A stretch of 43,777 nt of DNA from DASTBU01 sp035711845 (lineage in GTDB: Bacteria > Acidobacteriota > Vicinamibacteria > Vicinamibacterales > 2-12-FULL-66-21): contig DASTBU010000014.1 in assembly GCA_035711845.1 (NCBI GenBank), positions 1 through 43,777 on the forward strand, given 5' to 3'. Each line of letters starts with the position of its first letter. Position 1 is the first letter of the stretch. The notes under the pieces were generated by a model. That model was given only the letters and a program-made list of their open reading frames with translations, did not search any database and had not been told where the DNA came from. Shown piece by piece: positions 1 to 6,972 of the stretch. A program made the position numbers and the translations under genes.

Positions 1-130
1 GCCGGACAACTCGGCGGCGCGAAGGCGGGTTGCCCGGATGGCGGGGTCCGTTGTACATTCGGCCATTCCACGATGGGCGACAGGCAGCCGTGTCGACTGA
101 CAGGGAACTGACAGGGAGGCGAGGTTTGTG
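1..130 (+). promoter_or_regulatory. Leader of the cupredoxin/cox genes
   Basis: This 5' stretch has no gene that I can recognise. Just before the first gene, a short motif (ctgacaggga) is repeated directly two times around positions 98-118. A purine-rich stretch (gggaggcgagg, about 114-124) fits a ribosome binding site for the ATG at 131. I could not identify a promoter with confidence. Confidence 0.3.
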
Positions 131-880
131 ATGACCAAGCGAGCGAGCATGCGCAGGACGGCGAAAGGGTTGGGCCTGGTGGCTGGGCTGTTGGCGACGG
201 CGGCATGGCCGGGGGTGGCTCTAGCCGCATCGACCATCAACGGGACCGTCACCTTCGACGGCAAGGTTCCCACCCTCAAGCCGCTGACCATGGATGCCGA
301 CCCCGCCTGCGCCAAGCTGCACAAAGGGCAGCCCGTGCCGAACGAGATGCTGCTCCTCGGCAGTGGCAACACGATGGGGAACATCATGGTCTGGGTCTCC
401 AAGGGGCTCCCGGCAGGCAAGACGTGGCCTGCTCCCAAGACGCCGGTGGTTCTCGATCAGAAAGGCTGTCAATACGTCCCGCACGTGATGGGGATCATGG
501 TCGGCCAGACCTACAGGATCCTCAACTCCGACGGCGTGCTCCACAACGTCCATGCCCTGCCCAAGATCAACAAGGGATTCAACCGGGCGATGCCGCCGAC
601 GGTCAAGGAGGCGTCCGCGACGTTCGACAAGGAGGAGGCCGTCTTTCACATCAAGTGCGACGTGCACCCCTGGATGAGCGCGTACGTCGGCGTCTTCACC
701 CATCCGTTCTTCTCGGTCACGGGCAAGGACGGCAAGTACACGATCTCGGGCCTCGACCCCGGAACCTACGTGATCACCGCCTGGCACGAGAAACTGGGGA
801 CGCAGACGGCCACGGTCACGGTGGCCGCCAACGAAACAAAGAGCCAGAACTTCAAGTTCACTACGCCCGGCGCGAAGTAG
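131..880 (+). CDS. Secreted cupredoxin / carboxypeptidase-regulatory-like protein
   Basis: This is a 249-residue exported protein. It has a basic N-terminus and a hydrophobic signal segment ending near ALA-AST (about residue 34). The middle reads like a cupredoxin: a His-containing LHNVHALP segment, then a C-x2-H-x2-M motif (CDVHPWM), which together could supply the His, Cys, His and Met ligands of a type-1 copper site. The C-terminal part (GKDGKYTISGLDPGTYVI) resembles a carboxypeptidase regulatory-like beta domain. An in-frame GTG lies one codon upstream, but the ATG at 131 fits the ribosome binding site better. It sits 17 bases before the oxidase subunit I gene, so a periplasmic electron-carrier or copper role beside the oxidase is plausible. 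That role is inferred. Confidence 0.75.
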   Translation: MTKRASMRRTAKGLGLVAGLLATAAWPGVALAASTINGTVTFDGKVPTLKPLTMDADPACAKLHKGQPVPNEMLLLGSGNTMGNIMVWVSKGLPAGKTWPAPKTPVVLDQKGCQYVPHVMGIMVGQTYRILNSDGVLHNVHALPKINKGFNRAMPPTVKEASATFDKEEAVFHIKCDVHPWMSAYVGVFTHPFFSVTGKDGKYTISGLDPGTYVITAWHEKLGTQTATVTVAANETKSQNFKFTTPGAK

Positions 881-897
881 CGATCCAGAGAGACGCC

Positions 898-2661
898 ATG
901 AGTCACCCGGCAGCCGAGGTCGCACACCATCCGCACGTCGCGCACGAAGCCCATCACGAGGAGCTTGGCTTCTGGCGCAAGTATGTCTTCTCCACCGACC
1001 ACAAGGTCATCGGCATCCAGTACGGGATCAGCGCCCTCCTGTTCCTCTTCTTCGGCTTTTCGCTGATGATGCTCATGCGCTGGCAGCTCGCCTACCCGGG
1101 CAGCGCGCTGCCGCTGCTCGGCAGCCTGCTCGGCGAAGCGCGGATGCCTGGCGGGACGATGCTGCCCGAGTTCTACAACGAACTCGGGGCGATGCACGGC
1201 ACCATCATGGTCTTCCTTGGGGTGGTGCCCCTCGCTGTCGGAGGATTCGGGAATTTCGTCCTCCCGCTCCAGATTGGAGCCCAGGACATGGCGTTCCCGC
1301 GGCTCAACATGGCGAGCTACTGGTTCTTCTTCCTCGGCGGCGTCACGATGCTCGGCAGCTTTTTCGTACCGGGAGGGGCCGCGCAGTCCGGGTGGACCTC
1401 CTACTCGCCGCTCGCCAACATCGCGGGCACGGGCCAGACGTGGTGGCTCGTCGGGATGGTCTTCCTGATCACGTCGTCGCTGCTCGGAGCGGTGAACTTC
1501 ATCACGACCACAATCCAGCTCCGCGCACCGGGCCTCACCTTCATGCGGTTCCCGTTCTTCGTGTGGGCCCAGTTCGTCACGGCCTTCCTCCTTCTGCTGG
1601 CCTTTCCGCCGCTCGAGGCCGCGGGGATCATGCAGCTCATGGATCGTCTGGCCGGCACGAGCTTCTTCCTTCCGAGCGGCCTCGTGGTCAGCGGCCAGGT
1701 CCTCGCGGTGTCCGGCGGCGGCAACCCGGTCCTCTGGCAGCACCTGTTCTGGTTCCTGGCGCACCCGGAAGTCTACGTCCTGATCCTTCCCGCCATGGGC
1801 ATCGTGGCCGAGATCATCGCGAACAACACGCGGAAGCCGCTGTGGGGCTATCGCGCGATGGTCTGGTCGATCATCTTCCTCGGCTTCATGTCGTTCATCG
1901 TCTGGGCGCACCACATGTTCATGACCGGCATGGGGACGGCGATGGCGGCGTTCTTCCAGACGACCACGATGATCATCTCGATCCCGTCGGTGGTGATCCT
2001 CACGGCCCTGATCATCTCGCTGTGGGGCGGATCGATCCGCTTCAATACGCCCATGCTCTTCGCGCTGGGCTTTCTGCCGATGTTCGGCATCGGCGGGCTG
2101 ACCGGGCTTCCGCTCGGCTTGAACGTCGCGGACATCCCGCTGCACGACACGTACTACGTCATCGGCCACTTCCACTACGTCGTGGCCCCAGGGACGATCT
2201 TCGCCCTCTTTGCGGGGATCTATTACTGGTTCCCGAAGGCAACCGGGCGGATGATGAACGAGACGCTCGGCAAGATCCACTTCTTGGGCTCGTTCGTCTG
2301 CATGAACGTCATCTTCATGCCGATGTTCATGATGGGGTTGGCTGGCGTCTCGCGGCGTCTGTTCGACGGCGGAGCGACGTACGCCTTTGCGGAGCCGGTT
2401 CTCCACCTCAACGTCGTTTCCTCCTGGGGCGCGTGGATCCTCGCGATCTTCCAGATTCCCTTCATCTTCAACTTCTTCTGGAGCATCTGGAAGGGGGCGA
2501 AGGTCGGGGACAACCCCTGGGAAGCCACGACGATCGAGTGGGCGGCGCCCTCGCCCCCTCCGCACGGCAATTTCGCCGTCGCTCCGGCAGCGCACCGGGG
2601 ACCGTACGAGTACAGCGTGCCGGGCGCGGCCAGGGACTTCTCGCCGCAGTACGAAGCCTGA
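898..2661 (+). CDS. coxA: Cytochrome c oxidase subunit I
   Basis: This is the catalytic heme-copper subunit of the terminal oxidase, which reduces O2 to water and pumps protons. The product is 587 residues with about twelve membrane segments. Visible landmarks are H100 in AMHGTIM (low-spin heme ligand), the HPEVY motif at 289-293 (CuB ligand and the cross-linked Tyr), the HH pair at 338-339 (CuB) and GHFHYVV (heme a3 and low-spin heme ligands). HPEVY is typical of A1-type oxidases. The first 20 residues are His-rich, possibly metal-binding. The ATG at 898 lies just after the previous stop. The reading frame stays open upstream, but that part overlaps the cupredoxin gene and has no family similarity. 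Subunits III, IV and II follow. Confidence 0.96.
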   Translation: MSHPAAEVAHHPHVAHEAHHEELGFWRKYVFSTDHKVIGIQYGISALLFLFFGFSLMMLMRWQLAYPGSALPLLGSLLGEARMPGGTMLPEFYNELGAMHGTIMVFLGVVPLAVGGFGNFVLPLQIGAQDMAFPRLNMASYWFFFLGGVTMLGSFFVPGGAAQSGWTSYSPLANIAGTGQTWWLVGMVFLITSSLLGAVNFITTTIQLRAPGLTFMRFPFFVWAQFVTAFLLLLAFPPLEAAGIMQLMDRLAGTSFFLPSGLVVSGQVLAVSGGGNPVLWQHLFWFLAHPEVYVLILPAMGIVAEIIANNTRKPLWGYRAMVWSIIFLGFMSFIVWAHHMFMTGMGTAMAAFFQTTTMIISIPSVVILTALIISLWGGSIRFNTPMLFALGFLPMFGIGGLTGLPLGLNVADIPLHDTYYVIGHFHYVVAPGTIFALFAGIYYWFPKATGRMMNETLGKIHFLGSFVCMNVIFMPMFMMGLAGVSRRLFDGGATYAFAEPVLHLNVVSSWGAWILAIFQIPFIFNFFWSIWKGAKVGDNPWEATTIEWAAPSPPPHGNFAVAPAAHRGPYEYSVPGAARDFSPQYEA

Positions 2662-2671
2662 GTGGGTCTGT

Positions 2672-2765
2672 GTAGTTCTGAGTTTTGAGTTCTGAGTTTT
2701 GAGTTGATTCTGAATGCTGAGTTCTCTGAACTCAGCATTCAGCATTCAGCATTCAGAATTCCGAG
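2672..2765 (+). repeat. Heptad repeat tract with perfect hairpin between coxA and coxC
   Basis: The 110-base gap between subunits I and III is filled by seven-base repeats. The left half repeats units like agttctg/agttttg and the right half repeats cagcatt units. In the middle, CTGAATGCTGAGTT (2710-2723) is perfectly complementary to 2729-2742, leaving a five-base loop, so a 14-bp stem could form in the transcript. There is no T-run after it. It may tune mRNA stability or partial termination inside the operon. A similar tract lies at 36546-36644. Confidence 0.75.
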
Positions 2766-2771
2766 TGGCTG

Positions 2772-3362
2772 ATGGACATTCCGTACACTGTAGAGATTCG
2801 TCGCGACACCGGTCTGACCAACGGCAAGATCGGCATCTGGCTGTTCCTGGCCTCGGAGGTCATGCTGTTTGGCGCCCTGTTCGCGAGCTATATCCTGATT
2901 CGAACAGGGGCGCCGAGCTGGCCGCGCGGGGACACGATCCTGAACGTGCCGCTCGCCACGTTCAACACGATCGTCCTGATTTCGTCCTCCGTCACGATGG
3001 TGATGGCCTGGGCCTCGCTGATGCGCGGCCGATTCGGGACCTTTCGGATGTACATGGGGGCGACGGTCCTGCTCGGCTTCGTGTTCCTCGTGGTCAAATA
3101 TTTCGAATACAGCCACAAGTTCCACGACGGACTCTTTCCCAGCACCAACAACTTTCTCGCCATCTATTTCACGCTGACCGGCCTGCACATGCTCCACGTG
3201 ATCGGCGGGATGGCGGTGAACGCCTATTTCTGGGGGCCCGGCGCGAAGCTCTGGAAGACGAATCCCGTGTGGTTCACCAACCGGGTCGAGAACTCGGGCC
3301 TCTTCTGGCATTTCGTGGACCTGGTCTGGATCTTCCTCTTCCCGACCCTGTATCTTCTGTAG
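2772..3362 (+). CDS. coxC: Cytochrome c oxidase subunit III
   Basis: This is a 196-residue membrane protein of the cytochrome c oxidase subunit III family, with about five predicted membrane helices. Recognisable stretches include KIGIWLFLASEVMLFGALFA near the N-terminus, FEYSHKFHDG in the middle, the histidine-rich HMLHVIGG segment and the C-terminal WHFVDLVWIFLFPTLYL. All are conserved in this family. The length matches the short five-helix form rather than the seven-helix form. Subunit III stabilises the catalytic core. It is separated from subunit I by the heptad repeat tract and is followed 31 bases later by subunit IV. Confidence 0.95.
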   Translation: MDIPYTVEIRRDTGLTNGKIGIWLFLASEVMLFGALFASYILIRTGAPSWPRGDTILNVPLATFNTIVLISSSVTMVMAWASLMRGRFGTFRMYMGATVLLGFVFLVVKYFEYSHKFHDGLFPSTNNFLAIYFTLTGLHMLHVIGGMAVNAYFWGPGAKLWKTNPVWFTNRVENSGLFWHFVDLVWIFLFPTLYLL

Positions 3363-3393
3363 GCAGCATCCTCTGTTTCTAAAGGCGAGATAG

Positions 3394-3702
3394 ATGACGA
3401 GCGACCACGCCGCTGACATCGACAGACACGTCAGGATCTACATCACCGTCTTCGTTGCGCTCATGGTCCTGACCATCGTCACGGTTGCCGTCTCGTACCT
3501 CCACCTTCCGGTGCCGATGGCCGTGACCGTGGCGCTGCTCGTGGCCACCGTCAAGGGATCGCTGGTGGCGTGCTACTTCATGCACCTGATCTCCGAGAAG
3601 AAGCTGATCTACGCGGTCCTGTTGCTGACCGTGGTGTTCTTCGCCGCGCTGCTGGCCCTGCCCGTCGTCACCCACAGCAGCGGCTACTGGATTCACGAAT
3701 GA
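3394..3702 (+). CDS. Cytochrome c oxidase subunit IV family protein
   Basis: This is a 102-residue protein with three hydrophobic segments, typical of the prokaryotic cytochrome c oxidase subunit IV (CtaF/CoxD-like) family. The middle segment reads ATVKGSLVACYFMHLISEKK, which is the family's best conserved stretch. It is a small accessory subunit of the oxidase. A purine-rich stretch (aaaggcgag) lies before the ATG. Its stop codon overlaps the start of the next small gene (ATGA). Confidence 0.9.
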   Translation: MTSDHAADIDRHVRIYITVFVALMVLTIVTVAVSYLHLPVPMAVTVALLVATVKGSLVACYFMHLISEKKLIYAVLLLTVVFFAALLALPVVTHSSGYWIHE

Positions 3703-3899
3703 ACCTCAGGTGGTTCCACGCGCTGCTGATCCTCCTCTCCGCGGCCCTCGCCGTACTGTTCGGCGTCTGGTGCCTGGCCCTGTACGGGCGGGAGGACGGG
3801 GTTGCGAACCTGCTCGCGGCCTTGACGGCGTTCGCCGTGTCGCTCATCCTCGTTGTCTACGACTCGTGGTTTCTGCGGAAGACGAGGACGCTGCGATGA
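3699..3899 (+). CDS. Small two-helix membrane protein in the cox operon
   Basis: This is a 66-residue protein. Its ATG overlaps the stop of the subunit IV gene (ATGA), so it is probably translationally coupled. It has two hydrophobic helices (about residues 5-28 and 36-56) separated by a short charged loop (YGREDG) and a basic tail (LRKTRTLR). I do not recognise a named family. Its position inside the oxidase operon suggests an assembly factor or a small accessory subunit. Its stop codon in turn overlaps the next start. Confidence 0.75.
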   Translation: MNLRWFHALLILLSAALAVLFGVWCLALYGREDGVANLLAALTAFAVSLILVVYDSWFLRKTRTLR

Positions 3900-4279
3900 C
3901 CCGCCTTCGCCCCTCCGGGGCTTCGGCGAGGCAGGCCCGCCTTCGCCCCTTCGGGGCTTCGGCGAGACAGGCCCTTCGACTCGCCTCGCTCGCGCAGGGC
4001 AGGCTCCGCCTCGGTTTCGTAGCGGCGTGCACGGCGGCGTTCATCATCACGGGCGGCGCCTCGACCGTCCTTGCCTGCCCGGTGTGCTTCGGGGCGGAGG
4101 AGACAGCGATGGTGGACGGGACGAAGCTCGGTATCCTGGTGATGCTGGCCGTCACGTTTGCCGTGCAGGGTGGGTTCGTGGGCTTTTTTCTCTATCTCCG
4201 CAGGCGCGCCAAGCGCATGGCTGAGCTCGAGCTCGACGCCGAATGGTCGAAGCTCCAGAGAGCATCGAGAACATCATGA
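3896..4279 (+). CDS. Membrane protein with CPVCFG motif and an N-terminal tandem repeat
   Basis: This 127-residue product starts at an ATG overlapping the previous stop. Residues 3-26 are two 12-residue repeats (RLRPSGASARQA, RLRPFGASARQA) encoded by a 36-bp tandem DNA repeat. A hydrophobic export or membrane segment follows (about 42-60) ending in VLACPVCFGAEE, then a second membrane helix (about 72-95) and a basic, then acidic tail. No in-frame ATG, GTG or TTG lies between the repeat and the first helix, so the repeat should be translated. The Cys-x-x-Cys may bind metal or heme or carry a redox disulfide; this is inference. The stop overlaps the subunit II start (ATGA). Confidence 0.7.
   Translation: MTRLRPSGASARQARLRPFGASARQALRLASLAQGRLRLGFVAACTAAFIITGGASTVLACPVCFGAEETAMVDGTKLGILVMLAVTFAVQGGFVGFFLYLRRRAKRMAELELDAEWSKLQRASRTS
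3900..3971 (+). repeat. 36-bp tandem palindromic repeat inside a gene
   Basis: Two units with a 36-base period begin at 3900 and 3936 and differ at only a few bases. Each contains an inverted repeat (cgccttcgccc ... ggggcttcggcg) and could fold. The repeat falls within the 5' end of a coding sequence and keeps its frame, because 36 is divisible by three. Related fragments (cgccttcggctccgcgaag) appear downstream of the oxidase operon near 5200. Confidence 0.8.
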
Positions 4280-5085
4280 CTGAGTGGCTCGGACTCCCGC
4301 CGCTCGCCGCGACTCACGGCGGGCAGATCGACAGCCTGATTGGCTGGATGCACGTGTTCATGCTCATCCTGTTCGTCGGGTGGGGAGCGTTCTTCGTGTA
4401 CGCGCTGATCCGTTTCCGGCGATCGCGGAACCCGGTGGCGAACTACGCGGGCGTCAAGTCGCACACGTCGAGCTATCTCGAGGTTGGCGTACTCGTGGTC
4501 GAAATGGTCCTCCTCTTTGGGTTCTCGATCCCGCTCTGGGCCATGAGGGTCGACCGCATTCCCTCGGAGAGCGAGGCGCTGGTCGTCCACGTCACCGGCG
4601 AGCAGTTCGCCTGGAACGTCCGCTATGCCGGCCCTGACGGACTGTTCGGCCGGACGGACATCAAGCTGCTCGACCTCCAGGTCAACCCCCTGGGCGTCGA
4701 TCGGTCCGATCCTGCCGCGAAGGACGACGTCACGACGCTCAATCAGCTCTATCTGCCCGTGAACAGGCCGATCATCGTGAAGCTCCGGAGCAAGGACGTC
4801 ATCCACAGCTTCGGCGTGCCCGAGTTTCGCGTGAAGCAGGACGCCATCCCCGGCCTTACGATCCCCACCTGGTTCGTCCCCGACGTCACGACGGCGGACA
4901 TGCGAACACGAACAGGGAATCCCGAATTCCAGTACGAGATCGCCTGCGCGCAGCTCTGCGGTCTGGGCCACTACCGGATGCGGGGCTTCGTCACCGTTCT
5001 GAGCACCGAGGAATTCCAGAAGTGGATGGAGGCCGAACAGACAAAGCTGAAGGAAGCGGGCCAGGTAGACGACGTCTGGAAGTAG
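4276..5085 (+). CDS. coxB: Cytochrome c oxidase subunit II
   Basis: This subunit carries the CuA centre that accepts electrons from cytochrome c. The product is 269 residues with two N-terminal membrane helices (about 20-46 and 68-92) and a periplasmic cupredoxin domain. CuA ligands are visible: H177 (VIHSFG), then C224-AQL-C228-GLG-H232-YR-M235. The aromatic stretch GEQFAWN (108-114) is the electron-entry region. There is no fused cytochrome c domain. I chose the ATG at 4276 because it overlaps the preceding stop (ATGA); an in-frame ATG at 4243 would add 11 residues overlapping the previous gene. Subunit II at the end of the operon, rather than at its start, is unusual. Confidence 0.95.
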   Translation: MTEWLGLPPLAATHGGQIDSLIGWMHVFMLILFVGWGAFFVYALIRFRRSRNPVANYAGVKSHTSSYLEVGVLVVEMVLLFGFSIPLWAMRVDRIPSESEALVVHVTGEQFAWNVRYAGPDGLFGRTDIKLLDLQVNPLGVDRSDPAAKDDVTTLNQLYLPVNRPIIVKLRSKDVIHSFGVPEFRVKQDAIPGLTIPTWFVPDVTTADMRTRTGNPEFQYEIACAQLCGLGHYRMRGFVTVLSTEEFQKWMEAEQTKLKEAGQVDDVWK

Positions 5086-5261
5086 CCTCGCCGAAGCCGT
5101 GCGTTCGCCGAGGACCACGTGACGTCGCTCGCGCCCTTCGGTCCTTCGTCGACCGTTGGGGCGTCCCGGCTCAGTCGAAGGACGACCGGCTCAGGGCGCC
5201 CCGCCTTCGGCTCCGCGAAGCTACGGTTCGGTGGCCGCTACGTGAGGGCGGTGTGCGGGAC
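5086..5261. repeat. Intergenic region with palindromic repeat fragments
   Basis: This gap separates the convergent coxB and ScyD/ScyE-like genes. It holds short G+C-rich inverted pieces such as cgccttcggctccgcgaag and cctcgccgaagccg, which resemble the repeat at 3900-3971. They probably belong to a dispersed repeat family in this genome. A bidirectional terminator role is possible, but I see no classic stem followed by a T-run. Confidence 0.35.
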
Positions 5262-6272
5262 CTAGCGGCCGTGTTCTCGCAGGTCAATCCTCCAGATCTC
5301 GCCGGTCAGCGTCACGACATATGCGCGGTCGCCGATCAGCTCGACAGACGTGGGCTGGTTCAGGCCGTCGGCGATGACCGTAAACGTGCCGTCGCTGTTC
5401 GCTCGCACCAGCGAACCCGTGTTGGGTAAGGCCGGCGCAGCCGGAGGGGCACCGACCGGGAACATGCCCTGCGACAGCGCATAGAGACGACGACCCAGAC
5501 CGAACTCGACATCCACCAGCAGAGGGGCTCCGGAGGCAATTTCGGTGGTGCCTTGCCGTCCGGGGCGGAAGGCCACGACCCTGCCGTCCTCGGGCAGGTG
5601 GGGCACAGGTCCAGCCTCGGCCATGAACGCCGTGTTGCCTCGGATCGCCAGGCCGGTCGGGACGATGTTGTCGAACCCGATCACTTCACTGACCTCGCCG
5701 TCGAGTGTGGCGCCGAGCACGCGGTTGTGATGGCCATCGGTGATCAGGAATCCTCCGCGGTAGGGCTCCAGCGCGTACTGGAGTCCAGTCGGAACGTCGA
5801 ATGGAGTCCGCGGGGGATTCTGCACGGCGAACGCCCCGACGTCCGCGACGACTGTGAAGGCATTCGGGCCGTCGATTCGGTAGACGCCGACAACATCCGA
5901 GCCGCCGACGTCGGGTCCCACCAGCGTGACCAGCGCGTACGCCGTCCGGCGAATGAACGCCACATCGATCGCTCCTCCGATGCCGACGATCGAAGGCGGC
6001 AGACCGGCCGCGAAGGTCGTGATGGCTCCGGTCTCGGGGTCGACGCGCGCAATTCTGCCGGCCGCCCCTTCGGTGACGTACAGCGCACGATCGGGCCCGA
6101 CGGCACTGCCAGACGCGCCTTGAAGCTGGGACGCGATCATGACGACAGCGGCTTGCCCCGAACCGGCGGCACCGGCCCGGCTCCCCCCAGCGAGATTCGC
6201 CCCGGTTACGGCGTGAGGCGTGAGCGACGCCCAGGCGGTCAGGGTCCCGACAATCGCGAGTAGCGGCTTCAT
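5262..6272 (-). CDS. Secreted ScyD/ScyE family protein
   Basis: This is a 336-residue exported protein with an N-terminal signal segment (MKPLLAIVGTLTAWASLTPH). The body contains repeated beta-propeller-like blades: GPDRALYVTEGAAGRIARVD, then GGFLITDGHHNRVLGATL, then a C-terminal GDRAYVVTLTGEIWRID. This pattern matches the ScyD/ScyE family, named after a cyanobacterial scytonemin cluster but widespread as secreted NHL-like propellers of unknown function. No other scytonemin gene is present, so pigment synthesis is not implied. It is divergent from the sigma factor gene, with a 26-bp palindrome between them. Confidence 0.8.
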   Translation of the reverse strand: MKPLLAIVGTLTAWASLTPHAVTGANLAGGSRAGAAGSGQAAVVMIASQLQGASGSAVGPDRALYVTEGAAGRIARVDPETGAITTFAAGLPPSIVGIGGAIDVAFIRRTAYALVTLVGPDVGGSDVVGVYRIDGPNAFTVVADVGAFAVQNPPRTPFDVPTGLQYALEPYRGGFLITDGHHNRVLGATLDGEVSEVIGFDNIVPTGLAIRGNTAFMAEAGPVPHLPEDGRVVAFRPGRQGTTEIASGAPLLVDVEFGLGRRLYALSQGMFPVGAPPAAPALPNTGSLVRANSDGTFTVIADGLNQPTSVELIGDRAYVVTLTGEIWRIDLREHGR

Positions 6273-6313
6273 AGACGTCTCCTGTGTTGTGGTCCGTTGC
6301 CATCCTTCAGCGC

Positions 6314-6339
6314 CCGTTCACGCCTATAGGCGTGAACGG
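6314..6339. promoter_or_regulatory. Perfect 26-bp palindrome between divergent genes
   Basis: The left half CCGTTCACGCCTA is followed directly by its exact reverse complement TAGGCGTGAACGG. It lies in the 124-base gap between the ScyD/ScyE-like gene (start 6272, minus) and the sigma factor gene (start 6397, plus). A perfect palindrome of this size between divergent genes is typical of an operator for a dimeric regulator, but it could also form a hairpin in RNA. No regulator that would bind it is identified here. Confidence 0.6.
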
Positions 6340-6396
6340 TGTGCGCAAACTTGCAGGGGGGACAGACCGCTGCGTTACACTGGCGGCAGCCACTCA

Positions 6397-6972
6397 ATGG
6401 CTCAACGCGTCACGGAGCTGCTCCTCGCCTGGGGCGAAGGGGACCAGTCGGCACTCAATCTGATGATTCCGCTGGTCCACGCCGAGCTTCGACACATCGC
6501 CGCCCGGTACATGGCGCGCGAGCGCCTCGACCATACCCTTCAGCCCACCGCGCTGGTGAACGAGGTCTACCTGCGGCTCGTCGAGGTCGAACGCGTCCGC
6601 TGGCAGAACCGTGCCCACTTCCTCGCCGTGGCGGCGCGTCTCATGCGCCGGATTCTGGTGGACTTCGCGCGGTCGCGCCGCTACCAGAAGCGCGGAGGCG
6701 GCGGCGAGCGCGTTGCGTTCGATGAGGCCCTGATCATCGACGTCGGTCGCGGCCATGATCTGCTGGCGCTGGATGATGCACTCGATGAGCTGGCACGCGT
6801 CGACGACCGGCAGAGTCAGATCGTCGTGATGCGCTTCTTCGCGGGATTGACGGTCGACGAGATTGCGGGGGTCCTGGGCGTATCGACCGCCACCGTGATG
6901 CGCGACTGGAAACTCGCGAAATCGTGGCTGCTGCGCGAGCTCGACCGCACGAATCCCGAGGCGAGCTGGTGA
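6397..6972 (+). CDS. ECF-type RNA polymerase sigma factor (Sigma70_ECF family)
   Basis: This is a 191-residue alternative sigma factor. Region 2 spans about residues 5-90 (ELRHIAARYMARER, then LQPTALVNEVYLRLVE) and region 4 about residues 120-185 (RQSQIVVMRFFAGLTVDEIA followed by a helix-turn-helix ending VSTATVMRDWKLAKSWL). The sequence style fits the ECF group common in Acidobacteria and Planctomycetes, which lie beside Ser/Thr kinase genes instead of classical anti-sigma factors. The ATG at 6397 opens just before the conserved domain; the frame extends upstream through non-conserved sequence across the palindrome. The stop overlaps the GTG start of the kinase gene. Confidence 0.9.
   Translation: MAQRVTELLLAWGEGDQSALNLMIPLVHAELRHIAARYMARERLDHTLQPTALVNEVYLRLVEVERVRWQNRAHFLAVAARLMRRILVDFARSRRYQKRGGGGERVAFDEALIIDVGRGHDLLALDDALDELARVDDRQSQIVVMRFFAGLTVDEIAGVLGVSTATVMRDWKLAKSWLLRELDRTNPEASW

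Noticed and set aside
205..897. N-terminal extension of the coxA frame
   Set aside because: It overlaps the cupredoxin gene in another frame, has no family similarity, and the ATG at 898 suits the known start of subunit I.
766..2745. Open minus-strand frame of 659 codons opposite coxA
   Set aside because: It is antisense to a clear oxidase gene, is rich in Arg/Asp/Glu/His as expected from reverse reading of GC-rich codons, and has no domain.
5262..6272. Scytonemin biosynthesis gene
   Set aside because: Only the ScyD/ScyE-like propeller is present; the rest of a scytonemin pathway is absent, and this family is widespread without the pigment.
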